A DNA stretch of 64,000 nt from Ginsengibacter hankyongi (GTDB lineage Bacteria; Bacteroidota; Bacteroidia; Chitinophagales; Chitinophagaceae): assembly GCF_008710285.1 (NCBI RefSeq), contig NZ_VYQF01000008.1, forward strand, positions 62,001-126,000. Reading direction: 5' to 3'. Positions 52,921-60,882 of this stretch are shown here, in pieces (position 1 is the stretch's first letter; each line of letters begins with the position of its first letter). Both the position numbers and the translations under genes were made by a program. The notes below the pieces were generated by a model that worked only from the letters and a program-made list of their open reading frames with translations, was not told the origin of the DNA and did no database searches.

Positions 52921-53634
52921 ATGGCTGCTAAAGCAATACAACACACAGAAATTGATCCCGTACAAAGAGCCCGTGGATTTTGGTTAAACTATAGTAAGCC
53001 TTTAATTTATATAGGTTCTGCAGTTATTGTTATCCTCGCCGGATGGCTTATTTATAAATACATGTTTAAACTTCCCAAAGAAGAAAAAGCAAACGATGCA
53101 GTATTTATAACACAAAAATATTTCTCAGATTTTGCCAATGCCCAGGGTTCAGATTCAGCGAAAGCATTGCAGGCTGCAAAAATTCTTAATGGCGATGGAA
53201 GGAATGACGGGGCTTTAAGAATCATTAATAAATATTCCGGTACTGCTGCTGCAAACCTTTGTGAATATTATGCGGGCGCTTGTTACCTCCATCTTCACCA
53301 ATATGATAAGGCAATAAAATTTCTTAAAGATTTTGATGCGGATGGTGCCACCCAAATAAAAAGCAGGGCTTATGGAATGATTGGTGATGCAAGCGCTGAG
53401 CTTAATAAAAATGATGATGCGCTTGATTATTATAAAAAGGCAGCTAATGTGGATGATAAAGATGAATATACTTCTTCAGAATATTTGTTCAGGGCGGCGC
53501 TCTTTGCGCAATCAATCGGTAAAACAAAAGATGCTATTGATCTTTTTAAAAAGATAAAAGAAGAATATCCTTTATCAGAGAAGGCAGCAGATGTTGACCG
53601 CTATTTAGCAAAACTGGGAGAATTTTCAGAATAA
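52921..53634 (+). CDS. Membrane-anchored TPR protein (YfgM-like)
   Basis: A 237-residue protein with a short cytoplasmic N terminus, one membrane helix (~30-48, LIYIGSAVIVILAGWLIYKY) and periplasmic tetratricopeptide repeats (~100-230: ANLCEYYAGACYLHLHQYDKAIKFL, AYGMIGDASAELNKNDDALDYYKKAA). Its topology matches YfgM-type periplasmic chaperone adaptors. It lies 63 bases after pdhA and 16 before ribH, so it is likely co-transcribed with ribH. A short AATAAACCA direct repeat occurs in the preceding gap. Confidence 0.8.
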   Translation: MAAKAIQHTEIDPVQRARGFWLNYSKPLIYIGSAVIVILAGWLIYKYMFKLPKEEKANDAVFITQKYFSDFANAQGSDSAKALQAAKILNGDGRNDGALRIINKYSGTAAANLCEYYAGACYLHLHQYDKAIKFLKDFDADGATQIKSRAYGMIGDASAELNKNDDALDYYKKAANVDDKDEYTSSEYLFRAALFAQSIGKTKDAIDLFKKIKEEYPLSEKAADVDRYLAKLGEFSE

Positions 53635-53650
53635 TTTTATTGCAAACCTG

Positions 53651-54139
53651 ATGGGATCAGTAAACGAAAATCTATATAATTTTAATGCAGGCATTCTTTC
53701 AAAGGATGCCTGTATTGTTATTGTGCATACTGAGTGGAATGCTGAAATAGTGAATAAGCTGCTTGAGGGTTGTAAAAAGATCCTTAAGCAATATGGTATG
53801 AATAATTATAAGATTATTACCGTTCCCGGTGCATTTGAAATTCCATTTGCGGTAAAGAATTTTTGGGATACCTATCAGAATAAGTTTGAAAAACCGCAGG
53901 CATTTATTGCATTGGGTTGCGTACTGCGTGGTGACACACCACATTTTGAGTATGTATGCAAAGCCGTGACGGATGGAGTGTTGCACCTTAATTTAATATT
54001 GCCCGTACCTACAATTTTTGGCGTGCTTACGGTAGATAACCAGCAACAGGCAGACGAACGTACTGGTGGGGTACATGGCAATAAAGGAGAAGAAGCCGCA
54101 TTATCAGCATTGAAGATGATGGCACTTAAATATTCATAG
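53651..54139 (+). CDS. ribH: 6,7-dimethyl-8-ribityllumazine synthase
   Basis: This 162-residue enzyme condenses 5-amino-6-ribitylamino-uracil with 3,4-dihydroxybutanone phosphate in riboflavin synthesis. Motifs: VPGAFEIPFAVK, LGCVLRGDTPHFEYVCKAV containing the catalytic His, and IFGVLTVDNQQQADERTGG with EEAALSALKM. Full length and intact. The rest of the rib pathway is elsewhere. It is probably in one transcript with the upstream TPR gene. Confidence 0.95.
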   Translation: MGSVNENLYNFNAGILSKDACIVIVHTEWNAEIVNKLLEGCKKILKQYGMNNYKIITVPGAFEIPFAVKNFWDTYQNKFEKPQAFIALGCVLRGDTPHFEYVCKAVTDGVLHLNLILPVPTIFGVLTVDNQQQADERTGGVHGNKGEEAALSALKMMALKYS

Positions 54140-54215
54140 TTCATTTTTCGTGTTGGCTTACCTGTTAGCAACAGCCATTATATAATTGAACACCCTTAAT
54201 GAAGAAATTTTATAA

Positions 54216-54938
54216 ATGAAAGTACAATTATTCATACCCTGTTTTGTTGACCAGTTATATCCTCAAACGGCCTTTAATATGGTGAAGGTGCTGGAGAAAG
54301 CCTGTTGCGATGTTGAATACAATACCAACCAAACCTGTTGCGGCCAGCCTGCTTATAATGCGGGTTTTTGGGAAGATGCAAAAAAGGTAGCTACCAAATT
54401 TTTAAAAGATTTTGAGGGAACGGATTATATCGTGGCACCATCCGCATCGTGCGTAGGTTTTGTAAGAAATTACTATAATACACTGTTTGAAAATTCTTCT
54501 TTGCATAACAATGTAAAAGATGTTTCTAAGAGAATATTTGAGTTCACTGAGTTTCTTACTAACATTTTGCGCATCGAAAACTTTGGCGCAACATTAAATG
54601 CCAAAGCTACCTATCACGATAGTTGCGCAGGCCTGCGTGAATGTAAAATAAAAGAAGGCCCGAGAAAATTGCTCGATAAAGTAAGAGGGCTTGAACTGAT
54701 TGAAATGGCTGACAACGAAACCTGCTGCGGTTTTGGAGGTTCGTTCGCTGTTAAGTTTGAAGCCATATCAATTGCAATGGCCGATCAAAAAGTAAATAAT
54801 GCCCTGAATACAGGCGCCGAATATATCATCTCTACAGACCTGAGCTGCCTTATGCATCTTGATGGATACATCACCAAAAAAGAATTGCCAATAAAAACAA
54901 TGCACATTGCCGACGTGTTGGCGAGTGGATGGGAATAA
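54216..54938 (+). CDS. CCG-domain (Fe-S)-binding protein, LutA/YkgE-like
   Basis: A 240-residue cytoplasmic protein with two cysteine-rich CCG domains, as in LutA (lactate utilization) and heterodisulfide reductase subunit B. The first is TNQTCCGQPAYNAG (~residues 38-51) with an earlier Cys near residue 6. The second is DNETCCGFGGSFAVKF (~170-185) with SCAGLRECKIKEGP before it. LutB and LutC are absent nearby, so a lactate role is only family-based. It begins 76 bases after ribH. Confidence 0.88.
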   Translation: MKVQLFIPCFVDQLYPQTAFNMVKVLEKACCDVEYNTNQTCCGQPAYNAGFWEDAKKVATKFLKDFEGTDYIVAPSASCVGFVRNYYNTLFENSSLHNNVKDVSKRIFEFTEFLTNILRIENFGATLNAKATYHDSCAGLRECKIKEGPRKLLDKVRGLELIEMADNETCCGFGGSFAVKFEAISIAMADQKVNNALNTGAEYIISTDLSCLMHLDGYITKKELPIKTMHIADVLASGWE

Positions 54939-54980
54939 AGAACCACGGTAGCATAAAATTCGTACATAATTAAAAATTTT

Positions 54981-56273
54981 ATGTTGAAAAATCTCTTCCC
55001 CCTTATGGCGATTATTGCTATCCTTTCTTCATGCAATCATGATAAGAAAATAATTGTTGAATCTGCTTATATTGATAGCTTAATTAATAATTACACAGAA
55101 CCAGCTGTAGCTGCGAATGCGGCAGACATCAAATTCTGGGGCAGCAGGATAGATACTGCCCATCCCGGCTTTACCAACGAATTGAAATACTCGTCTATGC
55201 TGGCGGCAAGATTTGCATTGAAAGGGGATATTCATGATTTGAAGTCTTCTGACAGTATTTTAAAGGCTATCGCCAAAACGTTTAATTATAAAGAAACTGC
55301 TCCTTATACTGCTTTGGTACCTCGTTCCATTTCGCAACATAAATTTAACGAGGCGGATACCTTTTTAACCAAAGCCAAACAAATAGGAATAAAGCCATAT
55401 GATGATGGCGCTTATTCTTTTGATGTAAATTTTGAATTGGGAAGGTACCTGCCAGCGACGCAATATTTAAATAAAATAAAATCGAATACGGATTACGGTT
55501 ATGAATTCAGGTTATCGAAACTGGAACACTACAAGGGCAATCTCGATTCTGCTATAAAGGCTATGCTGAATGCTTCATTGCTCGCAGGTAACAATCCCAC
55601 GTTAATTGCTGCTGCTTTATCAAATGCCGCTGATTTATATGTTCACGAAGGAAAACTGGATGAAGCATATCAGTTATATAAAAAATCTGTTGCTGCTTAC
55701 TCAAGCGATTTGCATAGCATCATGGGTATTGGATGGATTGCATTGGTTCATGACAGAAATGATTCTCTTGCAAGAAAAATATTTCTTTTTGTATCCACTA
55801 AAACACAGGCGCCCGATCCGATTTTAAAACTTTCTCAGGCTGCTGAATTAAATAATGATTCTGCAGCTGTGAAAAAATATGCACAACAATTTGCTGACAT
55901 TACTGGTAATCCGCTCTATGGGACTATGTATAACAAATACCTGGTTGAATTGTACACCGGTATATTAAATGATCCTGCAAAAGCAGAAGCAGTTGCACAA
56001 AGTGAAATTGCTAACAGGCAAACGCCACAAACTTATGCATGGTATGTTTGGTGTTTGTATTTCAATAATAAGAAAGACGAGGCTTATAAACTATATGAAG
56101 CACATGTTTCCGGCAAACCTCTTGAGGGTATTGAATTGTATTGGATGGGTAAATTTATGAAGGGATTGGGCAAAGGATATAATGCTCATGAATTTTTTAA
56201 AGCCGCAGCTAAAAACAAATATGATCTCAGTCCTTCAATGATGAAAGACCTGCAAGATAATTTAGAAGAATAA
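54981..56273 (+). CDS. TPR-repeat lipoprotein-like protein
   Basis: A 430-residue protein. It begins with a signal/lipobox (MLKNLFPLMAIIAILSSC, Cys at 18), so it is probably an outer-membrane-facing lipoprotein. The body consists of TPR-like helix pairs, e.g. NFELGRYLPATQYLNKI, LSNAADLYVHEGKLDEAYQLYKKSV and YVWCLYFNNKKDEAYKLYE. Its 3' end overlaps the 3' end of the convergent hupE-like gene by 12 bases. It may function with the HupE and DUF4331 genes next to it, an association I recall in other Bacteroidota. Confidence 0.82.
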   Translation: MLKNLFPLMAIIAILSSCNHDKKIIVESAYIDSLINNYTEPAVAANAADIKFWGSRIDTAHPGFTNELKYSSMLAARFALKGDIHDLKSSDSILKAIAKTFNYKETAPYTALVPRSISQHKFNEADTFLTKAKQIGIKPYDDGAYSFDVNFELGRYLPATQYLNKIKSNTDYGYEFRLSKLEHYKGNLDSAIKAMLNASLLAGNNPTLIAAALSNAADLYVHEGKLDEAYQLYKKSVAAYSSDLHSIMGIGWIALVHDRNDSLARKIFLFVSTKTQAPDPILKLSQAAELNNDSAAVKKYAQQFADITGNPLYGTMYNKYLVELYTGILNDPAKAEAVAQSEIANRQTPQTYAWYVWCLYFNNKKDEAYKLYEAHVSGKPLEGIELYWMGKFMKGLGKGYNAHEFFKAAAKNKYDLSPSMMKDLQDNLEE

Positions 56274-56948
56274 TCTTTGAATAGTCCAGAAGGCGGCAAC
56301 CATTGCAATAATTACCGATAAGGGAATAACAATTCCTTTGCGGTACCAGGGTTTATTTCCAAACCATTTTCCAAATAATAAATAAGCTGAAATAATAACG
56401 GTCATTTGTCCGAGTTCCACACCCAGGTTAAACATTAAGATAGAAGTCAGGTAAGATTTTGCAGGCAGCCCTAACTGTCCTAAAGCGCTCGCAAAGCCCA
56501 TTCCATGTACAAGTCCGAATAAAAACACAATCCCGATTCTTGATTTTTTTAATTTAGGTGAAAAGATATTTTCAAGGGCTACATACATAATGGAGAGTGC
56601 AATCACAGGTTCCACGATGCTGGCCGGTGGTTTAATTATATGGTACATGGAAAGTCCTAACGTTACAGAGTGTGCAACCGTAAACGCAGTTGCCTGCCAT
56701 AATACCGGCTTTAATTTCGGGCTTAATAAATAGAGGCTTAATACAAATAAAATATGGTCAAGGCCCAAAGGAAGTATGTGGGTATATCCTAATTGCAGGT
56801 AAAGGAAAGCCGCATCTTTGCCGGACATTTTTTCAAGTTCGCCAACTACAGTATGAGCAAATAATGTGTTGCTGATAACCAAACTTAAAATGAAGATGCC
56901 AATAATTTTTCTATAATGGCCTCTGCTATATGAATTCGTGTCTTTCAT
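56262..56948 (-). CDS. HupE/UreJ family membrane protein
   Basis: A 228-residue protein with a signal-like N-terminal helix and about six membrane segments. The family hallmark HILPLGLDHILFVLSLYLLS (~residues 56-75) carries His and Asp expected to bind a metal. VAHSVTLGLS and LVHGMGFASALG carry two further conserved His motifs. HupE/UreJ proteins are candidate nickel or other metal permeases. It is in its own transcription unit, behind the terminator of the DUF4331 pair. No hydrogenase or urease genes are nearby, so a nickel role is uncertain. Confidence 0.85.
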   Translation of the reverse strand: MKDTNSYSRGHYRKIIGIFILSLVISNTLFAHTVVGELEKMSGKDAAFLYLQLGYTHILPLGLDHILFVLSLYLLSPKLKPVLWQATAFTVAHSVTLGLSMYHIIKPPASIVEPVIALSIMYVALENIFSPKLKKSRIGIVFLFGLVHGMGFASALGQLGLPAKSYLTSILMFNLGVELGQMTVIISAYLLFGKWFGNKPWYRKGIVIPLSVIIAMVAAFWTIQRLFF

Positions 56949-57178
56949 TATCTTTTATTCAAAGCGGAAAATTTATTTATCCTGTTACTATTGATCATAA
57001 GTACTATTTATTAATCTGCATTTATGCTTCCCTGTTAGTCCTGCTCCGTTTATCAATTTGGCAGTATTGCCTTTTAATATCACTATTTTTTTGTCTTCCT
57101 TCTGTAGATACGTTATTATTAAAAACCCAGTTTTAGCTTTTATCATACAGCAGTCAAAATTTGTTGTATTGAGTTTAT

Positions 57179-57204
57179 AAAAAAACCGGGAATTTCTTCC
57201 CGGT
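57179..57204 (-). terminator. Intrinsic terminator after the DUF4331 pair
   Basis: ACCGGGAA at 57185-57192 pairs with TTCCCGGT at 57197-57204 around TTTC. The minus strand then reads a run of seven T. It separates the DUF4331 genes from the hupE-like gene. Confidence 0.85.
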
Positions 57205-57228
57205 CTTTTTTATAAATGGATGAATTTA

Positions 57229-57759
57229 TTAATGAGGAGTTGCTAAATAGGGAAATGTAGTTGAAAATGCCACATCATTTGCGTTAACATGATCACTTGT
57301 TAATCCCGGGTTACCCGTACCTGTAGGCCCTCCGAAGATCAATAACAATTCAACATCAATTACATCATCATTTAGCGCACGGCCGGTTAAAACATTGGTG
57401 CCATCGAAAAATGTTGTTTTGCCGGTCGTTGATACATTTAGCACATCGGTGGCCAGTAACGTGGTAAAAGCTTTTGCATCAAGAGTTAATGCATTAGTGG
57501 TATACGCTGAGTTTAATGCTAACAACCTTGCCTGGAATTTTGATTGAAAGGCGGCTCCCATCGCGGAGGGTACTGTAACATTGAATGCTTCTTTATCTGT
57601 GGCGTTTGCATTAAATACGGTATTGATAGCGGGCCTGGCCATTTGATCCTGTTGCTCATAATATACGGTAGGACCATTTCCTGGATTTTTATCTTTACAC
57701 GCTGTGAAAATCATGCTGCCGGTAATAAGGAGCGTTAATAATTTTATTGTTGTTTTCAT
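57229..57759 (-). CDS. DUF4331 C-terminal half, lipoprotein
   Basis: A 176-residue protein with its own lipoprotein signal (MKTTIKLLTLLITGSMIFTACKD, Cys at ~residue 21). The mature part matches the C-terminal half of DUF4331: QMARPAINTVFNANATDKEAFN, a domain segment normally continuous with the part encoded by the preceding gene. It ends in GLTSDHVNANDVAFSTTFPYLATPH, the typical metal- or calcium-like Asp-rich end. It lies 38 bases downstream of its partner. The function of DUF4331 is unknown. Confidence 0.78.
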   Translation of the reverse strand: MKTTIKLLTLLITGSMIFTACKDKNPGNGPTVYYEQQDQMARPAINTVFNANATDKEAFNVTVPSAMGAAFQSKFQARLLALNSAYTTNALTLDAKAFTTLLATDVLNVSTTGKTTFFDGTNVLTGRALNDDVIDVELLLIFGGPTGTGNPGLTSDHVNANDVAFSTTFPYLATPH

Positions 57760-57797
57760 TGTAATAATATTTTTATTGTAATTAATAAGTTAACAGG

Positions 57798-58460
57798 TTA
57801 TACTTTTTTCTTTGTTTCAAGCCAAACATTTATTTTTCCTGATCCGCCTAGGGCTACTTTTGGAACTTCTACAACTACGCTCATGACGTTAGTACCTGCA
57901 AAAGCATCTACACCTGGGTTCCTGAAGCCTTCTGCCGTTCCGGCTAAAATTGCATGAAATTGATCCAGGTCAAAAAAGAAAGGATCATCCCTGGGGCCTG
58001 CAAAAACAGAAATCCCGTTTTTAGTGGCTACTATTGGAGCTGAAGCACCATAAGGAGTTACTTTTACAGATGCCGTTGCGGTTCCTTCAATCTTACTGCG
58101 GGTACCGGTTACTGAAGGCGCTATTGGCCCGTAAACCTTCATCATATTTGATGCAGCATCATACTTGCATTGAATAACCAGATCTTCAATATTGTCATTG
58201 TTGTTGTCAATATTAAATTCAATAAGCGTGTTCTCGTCAAATTTTGCTGCGCCGGTAGTTGCAGGGGTTAAGAGGCCTTGTGTGTTTGCTACAAAAACCA
58301 TGTTGTCAGTATTCGCACCCTGGAATACATACAAATCTGTAATGTCTGTAGTCTGGTTGGTTACTGATGGTGCATCAATATGGTCGGCTGCATAAATGAT
58401 GCCTCCGGTAACCAGTGCAATGGCAGCGATAGCCGCGAAAAGAATTTTTTTACGTTTCAT
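57798..58460 (-). CDS. DUF4331 N-terminal half, exported
   Basis: A 220-residue protein with a signal peptide (MKRKKILFAAIAAIALVTGGIIYA). It opens with the DUF4331 signature ADHIDAPSVTNQTTDITDLYVFQGA. It continues through GPRDDPFFFDLDQFH and GTNVMSVVVEVPKVAL, after which the usual domain would go on with RPAINTVF. That remainder is carried by the next gene with its own export signal, so the two products presumably associate at the periplasmic side of the outer membrane. No metal or catalytic function is established. Confidence 0.82.
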   Translation of the reverse strand: MKRKKILFAAIAAIALVTGGIIYAADHIDAPSVTNQTTDITDLYVFQGANTDNMVFVANTQGLLTPATTGAAKFDENTLIEFNIDNNNDNIEDLVIQCKYDAASNMMKVYGPIAPSVTGTRSKIEGTATASVKVTPYGASAPIVATKNGISVFAGPRDDPFFFDLDQFHAILAGTAEGFRNPGVDAFAGTNVMSVVVEVPKVALGGSGKINVWLETKKKV

Positions 58461-58703
58461 TTTTTTATATTTTTTAGATTAATAATCAGTTCGGCGAATT
58501 AAACTTTCAGGAAGATTAATAAACTGAACAAATAATTTGATGCCACATACAGTTACGAGAAAGAGATAATTATGGTTTTATTAAGAAAAAAAATATTAAT
58601 CAATGAGAATAATGTGATAAATAATAATTGCGCTTAAAATTTTAAGTGGTTACATTTTCTCATAATCGTTTTATCTTTCCCGAAATATTTAAAAAATTAT
58701 TTT

Positions 58704-59111
58704 ATGAATTATTGGCTCGTCAAATCCGAACCCTCCGTTTATAGCTGGGAGCAACTGGTAAAAGATAAAAAGACAACGTGGGACGGCGTAAGAAATTATG
58801 CAGCAAGGATCCACCTGCGTGCAATGAAGAAGGGAGATGAAGTTTTATATTATCACAGCAACGAAGGAATGGAAATCGTTGGCATTGCAAAGGTTGATAA
58901 AGAAGCATACCAGGATCCCACAACAAAAGATGAATGGGTTGCTGTTGATTTGAAGCCTTTTAAAAAATTGAAAAAACCCGTAAGCCTTATAACGGTAAAG
59001 AATGATAAACGTCTAACGGACATGGCGCTCGTTCGGCTTGGCAGATTATCTGTTCAGCCTGTTGCAGAAAAAGAATGGAAGATTATTATGGAGATGGCAG
59101 GAGAGAAATGA
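58704..59111 (+). CDS. EVE domain-containing protein
   Basis: A 135-residue PUA-like EVE protein. Signature elements: MNYWLVKSEPSVYSWEQL at the N terminus, the WDGVRNYAAR pocket loop, KKGDEVLYYHSN, GIAKVDKEAYQDPT and VDLKPFKKLKKPVSL. EVE domains read modified bases or nucleotides in DNA or RNA. It precedes the sirtuin by 40 bases, which may be co-transcribed. No restriction enzyme is adjacent, so a defence role is not supported by context. Confidence 0.92.
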   Translation: MNYWLVKSEPSVYSWEQLVKDKKTTWDGVRNYAARIHLRAMKKGDEVLYYHSNEGMEIVGIAKVDKEAYQDPTTKDEWVAVDLKPFKKLKKPVSLITVKNDKRLTDMALVRLGRLSVQPVAEKEWKIIMEMAGEK

Positions 59112-59151
59112 ATTTTAATCTGATTTTTCATTATTGATAATAATTATTTTA

Positions 59152-59835
59152 ATGAAAAAAAATCTTGTGGTACTAACGGGCGCAGGCATAAGCGCAGAAA
59201 GTGGTTTAAAGACTTTCCGCGATAGTGATGGGCTTTGGATGGGCTACAACGTGTATGAAGTGGCAACACCTGAAGGCTATAAAAAGAATCCTAAACTCGT
59301 TCTTGATTTTTATAACATGAGAAGGAGAGAAGTGGCCGCGGCGCAGCCCAATGCAGCACATAAAGGAATTGCTGATTTACAAAATCATTACAACGTAACC
59401 GTTATTACACAAAATATAGATGACCTGCATGAACGGGCAGGATCAAAAAATGTGTTGCATTTGCATGGAGAGATTTTTAAAATGCGCGGAGAAAAAGACC
59501 GCAACACATTGTATGAAATTACCAGAGATATTAATGTGGGCGACCTGGCTCCTGATCAAACACAATTTCGCCCGCACGTGGTATGGTTTAATGAGCCGGT
59601 GCCCATGATCGAAAAAGCGAGCATTATAATGTCAGAAGCAGATATTTTTATTTTAGCAGGTACATCGTTGCAGGTATACCCAGCCGCCGGCTTAATAGAT
59701 TACCTGCCCGCAGACGTTCCTAAATATATTATAGATATTCATCCGCCATACCTACAGCCCCATCACAATTTTTATGTAATTAAAAAGTCGGCTACCGAAG
59801 GAATTGCTGAACTGTTGAATATTTTAACCAGTTAA
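59152..59835 (+). CDS. cobB: Sir2/CobB-type NAD-dependent deacylase without zinc cysteines
   Basis: A 227-residue sirtuin. I chose ATG 59152, which starts MKKNLVVLTGAGISAESG. NAD-site motifs are GAGISAESGLKTFRDSDGLW, TQNIDDLHERAG, and catalytic His in LHLHGE. The downstream GTSLQVYPAAGL is also conserved. It has no cysteine at all, so the structural zinc ribbon (two CxxC pairs in classical sirtuins) is missing; the segment between HGE and FRPHVVWF is short. Deacylation of lysine (succinyl or acetyl) is the likely reaction, by analogy with CobB/SIRT5-type enzymes. Confidence 0.88.
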   Translation: MKKNLVVLTGAGISAESGLKTFRDSDGLWMGYNVYEVATPEGYKKNPKLVLDFYNMRRREVAAAQPNAAHKGIADLQNHYNVTVITQNIDDLHERAGSKNVLHLHGEIFKMRGEKDRNTLYEITRDINVGDLAPDQTQFRPHVVWFNEPVPMIEKASIIMSEADIFILAGTSLQVYPAAGLIDYLPADVPKYIIDIHPPYLQPHHNFYVIKKSATEGIAELLNILTS

Positions 59836-59888
59836 AAGCGTTTGAATATCTTATTACTTTCGATAATTGAAGTGATATGATCTGTTAG

Positions 59889-60231
59889 TTATATATTTAT
59901 ATTCTTACGATAGTATTCAATTTCTTCCCCGTAAAAAAATACCCATGTTGCAAAATCATGAGAAAAATTAATAAACCGGTTTCCATCTTTGCAGGAACAA
60001 AAATTATATCACCCTGTTGGCACGTTATCGTTTCTTCATTTCTTGAATTCAGCAATTCCCGATGCAATGATATAGAGTTCATCTTTCTTGTGAGGTTGTT
60101 GTTCATCCTTGTTTTGGTGCAAAGTATTTAACCGTCATGGTCCCGTCTTTCATTACTTCATTAAAGAATTTCTTCTCTTTATTTAAGAGTGTAGAAGCTT
60201 CGTCTATGCTTATATGATAGTCATGCTTCAT
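59889..60231 (-). pseudogene. Cupin-domain protein, broken by three frameshifts
   Basis: Translating the minus strand in all three frames rebuilds one cupin protein. The first frame gives MKHDYHISIDEASTLLNK… VKYFAPKQ. After a one-base shift DEQQPHKKDELYIIASG appears. After a second shift NSRNEETITCQQGDIIFVPAK follows. After a third shift FINFSHDFATWVFFYGEEIEYYRK runs to a stop at 59889-59891. The cupin motif with two histidine/glutamate ligands (PHKKDE) is still readable. The product is about 114 residues, so it is a recent pseudogene or an assembly artefact. Confidence 0.85.
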
Positions 60232-60397
60232 TTGATGATATAAAATATGGGCCTTTTATTTAAAGGCAAATTTTATGCGTCATTTTTGCCGGCATACACA
60301 AAAGCTACTGTGTAATGGGATGGCTGAATGGGGACCTGTTTTCTTTGGTGTGATTGTTGTGGATGAAATTCCTTTTATTATCCTATTTCCTATTCAA

Positions 60398-60754
60398 ATG
60401 AGTAAAATTCTCGTAGTTGACGACGACACTGATATACTAACTGTAGTTGAAATCGTACTAAGTATGAATAACTATAGTGTGAAAGCAATTTCCAGGTGGG
60501 AAGACATTCCCCATAGTATTGAAAGTTTTTCCCCCGATTTGATTTTGCTCGATGTGGCGCTGGGGGGCGCCGATGGACGTGAAATATGCAGGCAATTAAA
60601 AAATTCAGGTGAGACGCAGCACATCCCCGTTATCTTGTTCTCAGCTCATTACGACCTGGTGAACAATATTAAAGGCTGCATGGCAAATGGTTTGGTTACC
60701 AAACCGTTTGAAACTTCGTATTTATTAGAAACGATCAGGAAAAATATAGCCTGA
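60398..60754 (+). CDS. Stand-alone response regulator receiver protein
   Basis: A 118-residue CheY-like receiver without an output domain. ATG 60398 is chosen because the domain starts there (MSKILVVDDDTDIL). The phosphorylated Asp is in LILLDVALGGADG, the Ser/Thr switch is in VILFSAHYD, and the Lys is in VTKPFETSYL. It lies 128 bases upstream of the TonB receptor on the same strand. It may be the cytoplasmic output of the CHASE8 sensor encoded further down. Confidence 0.88.
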   Translation: MSKILVVDDDTDILTVVEIVLSMNNYSVKAISRWEDIPHSIESFSPDLILLDVALGGADGREICRQLKNSGETQHIPVILFSAHYDLVNNIKGCMANGLVTKPFETSYLLETIRKNIA

Positions 60755-60882
60755 CGGTGTAAAGACCACCTTTTTCAACGGGCTGAATGTTGAGGTGCCT
60801 TTATAGGATCACGTGAACAAGTGGGCCATGCGAAAGGCATGATGCCCGATTATCAAACTATCAGGCAATAAAAAAGTTCTGT

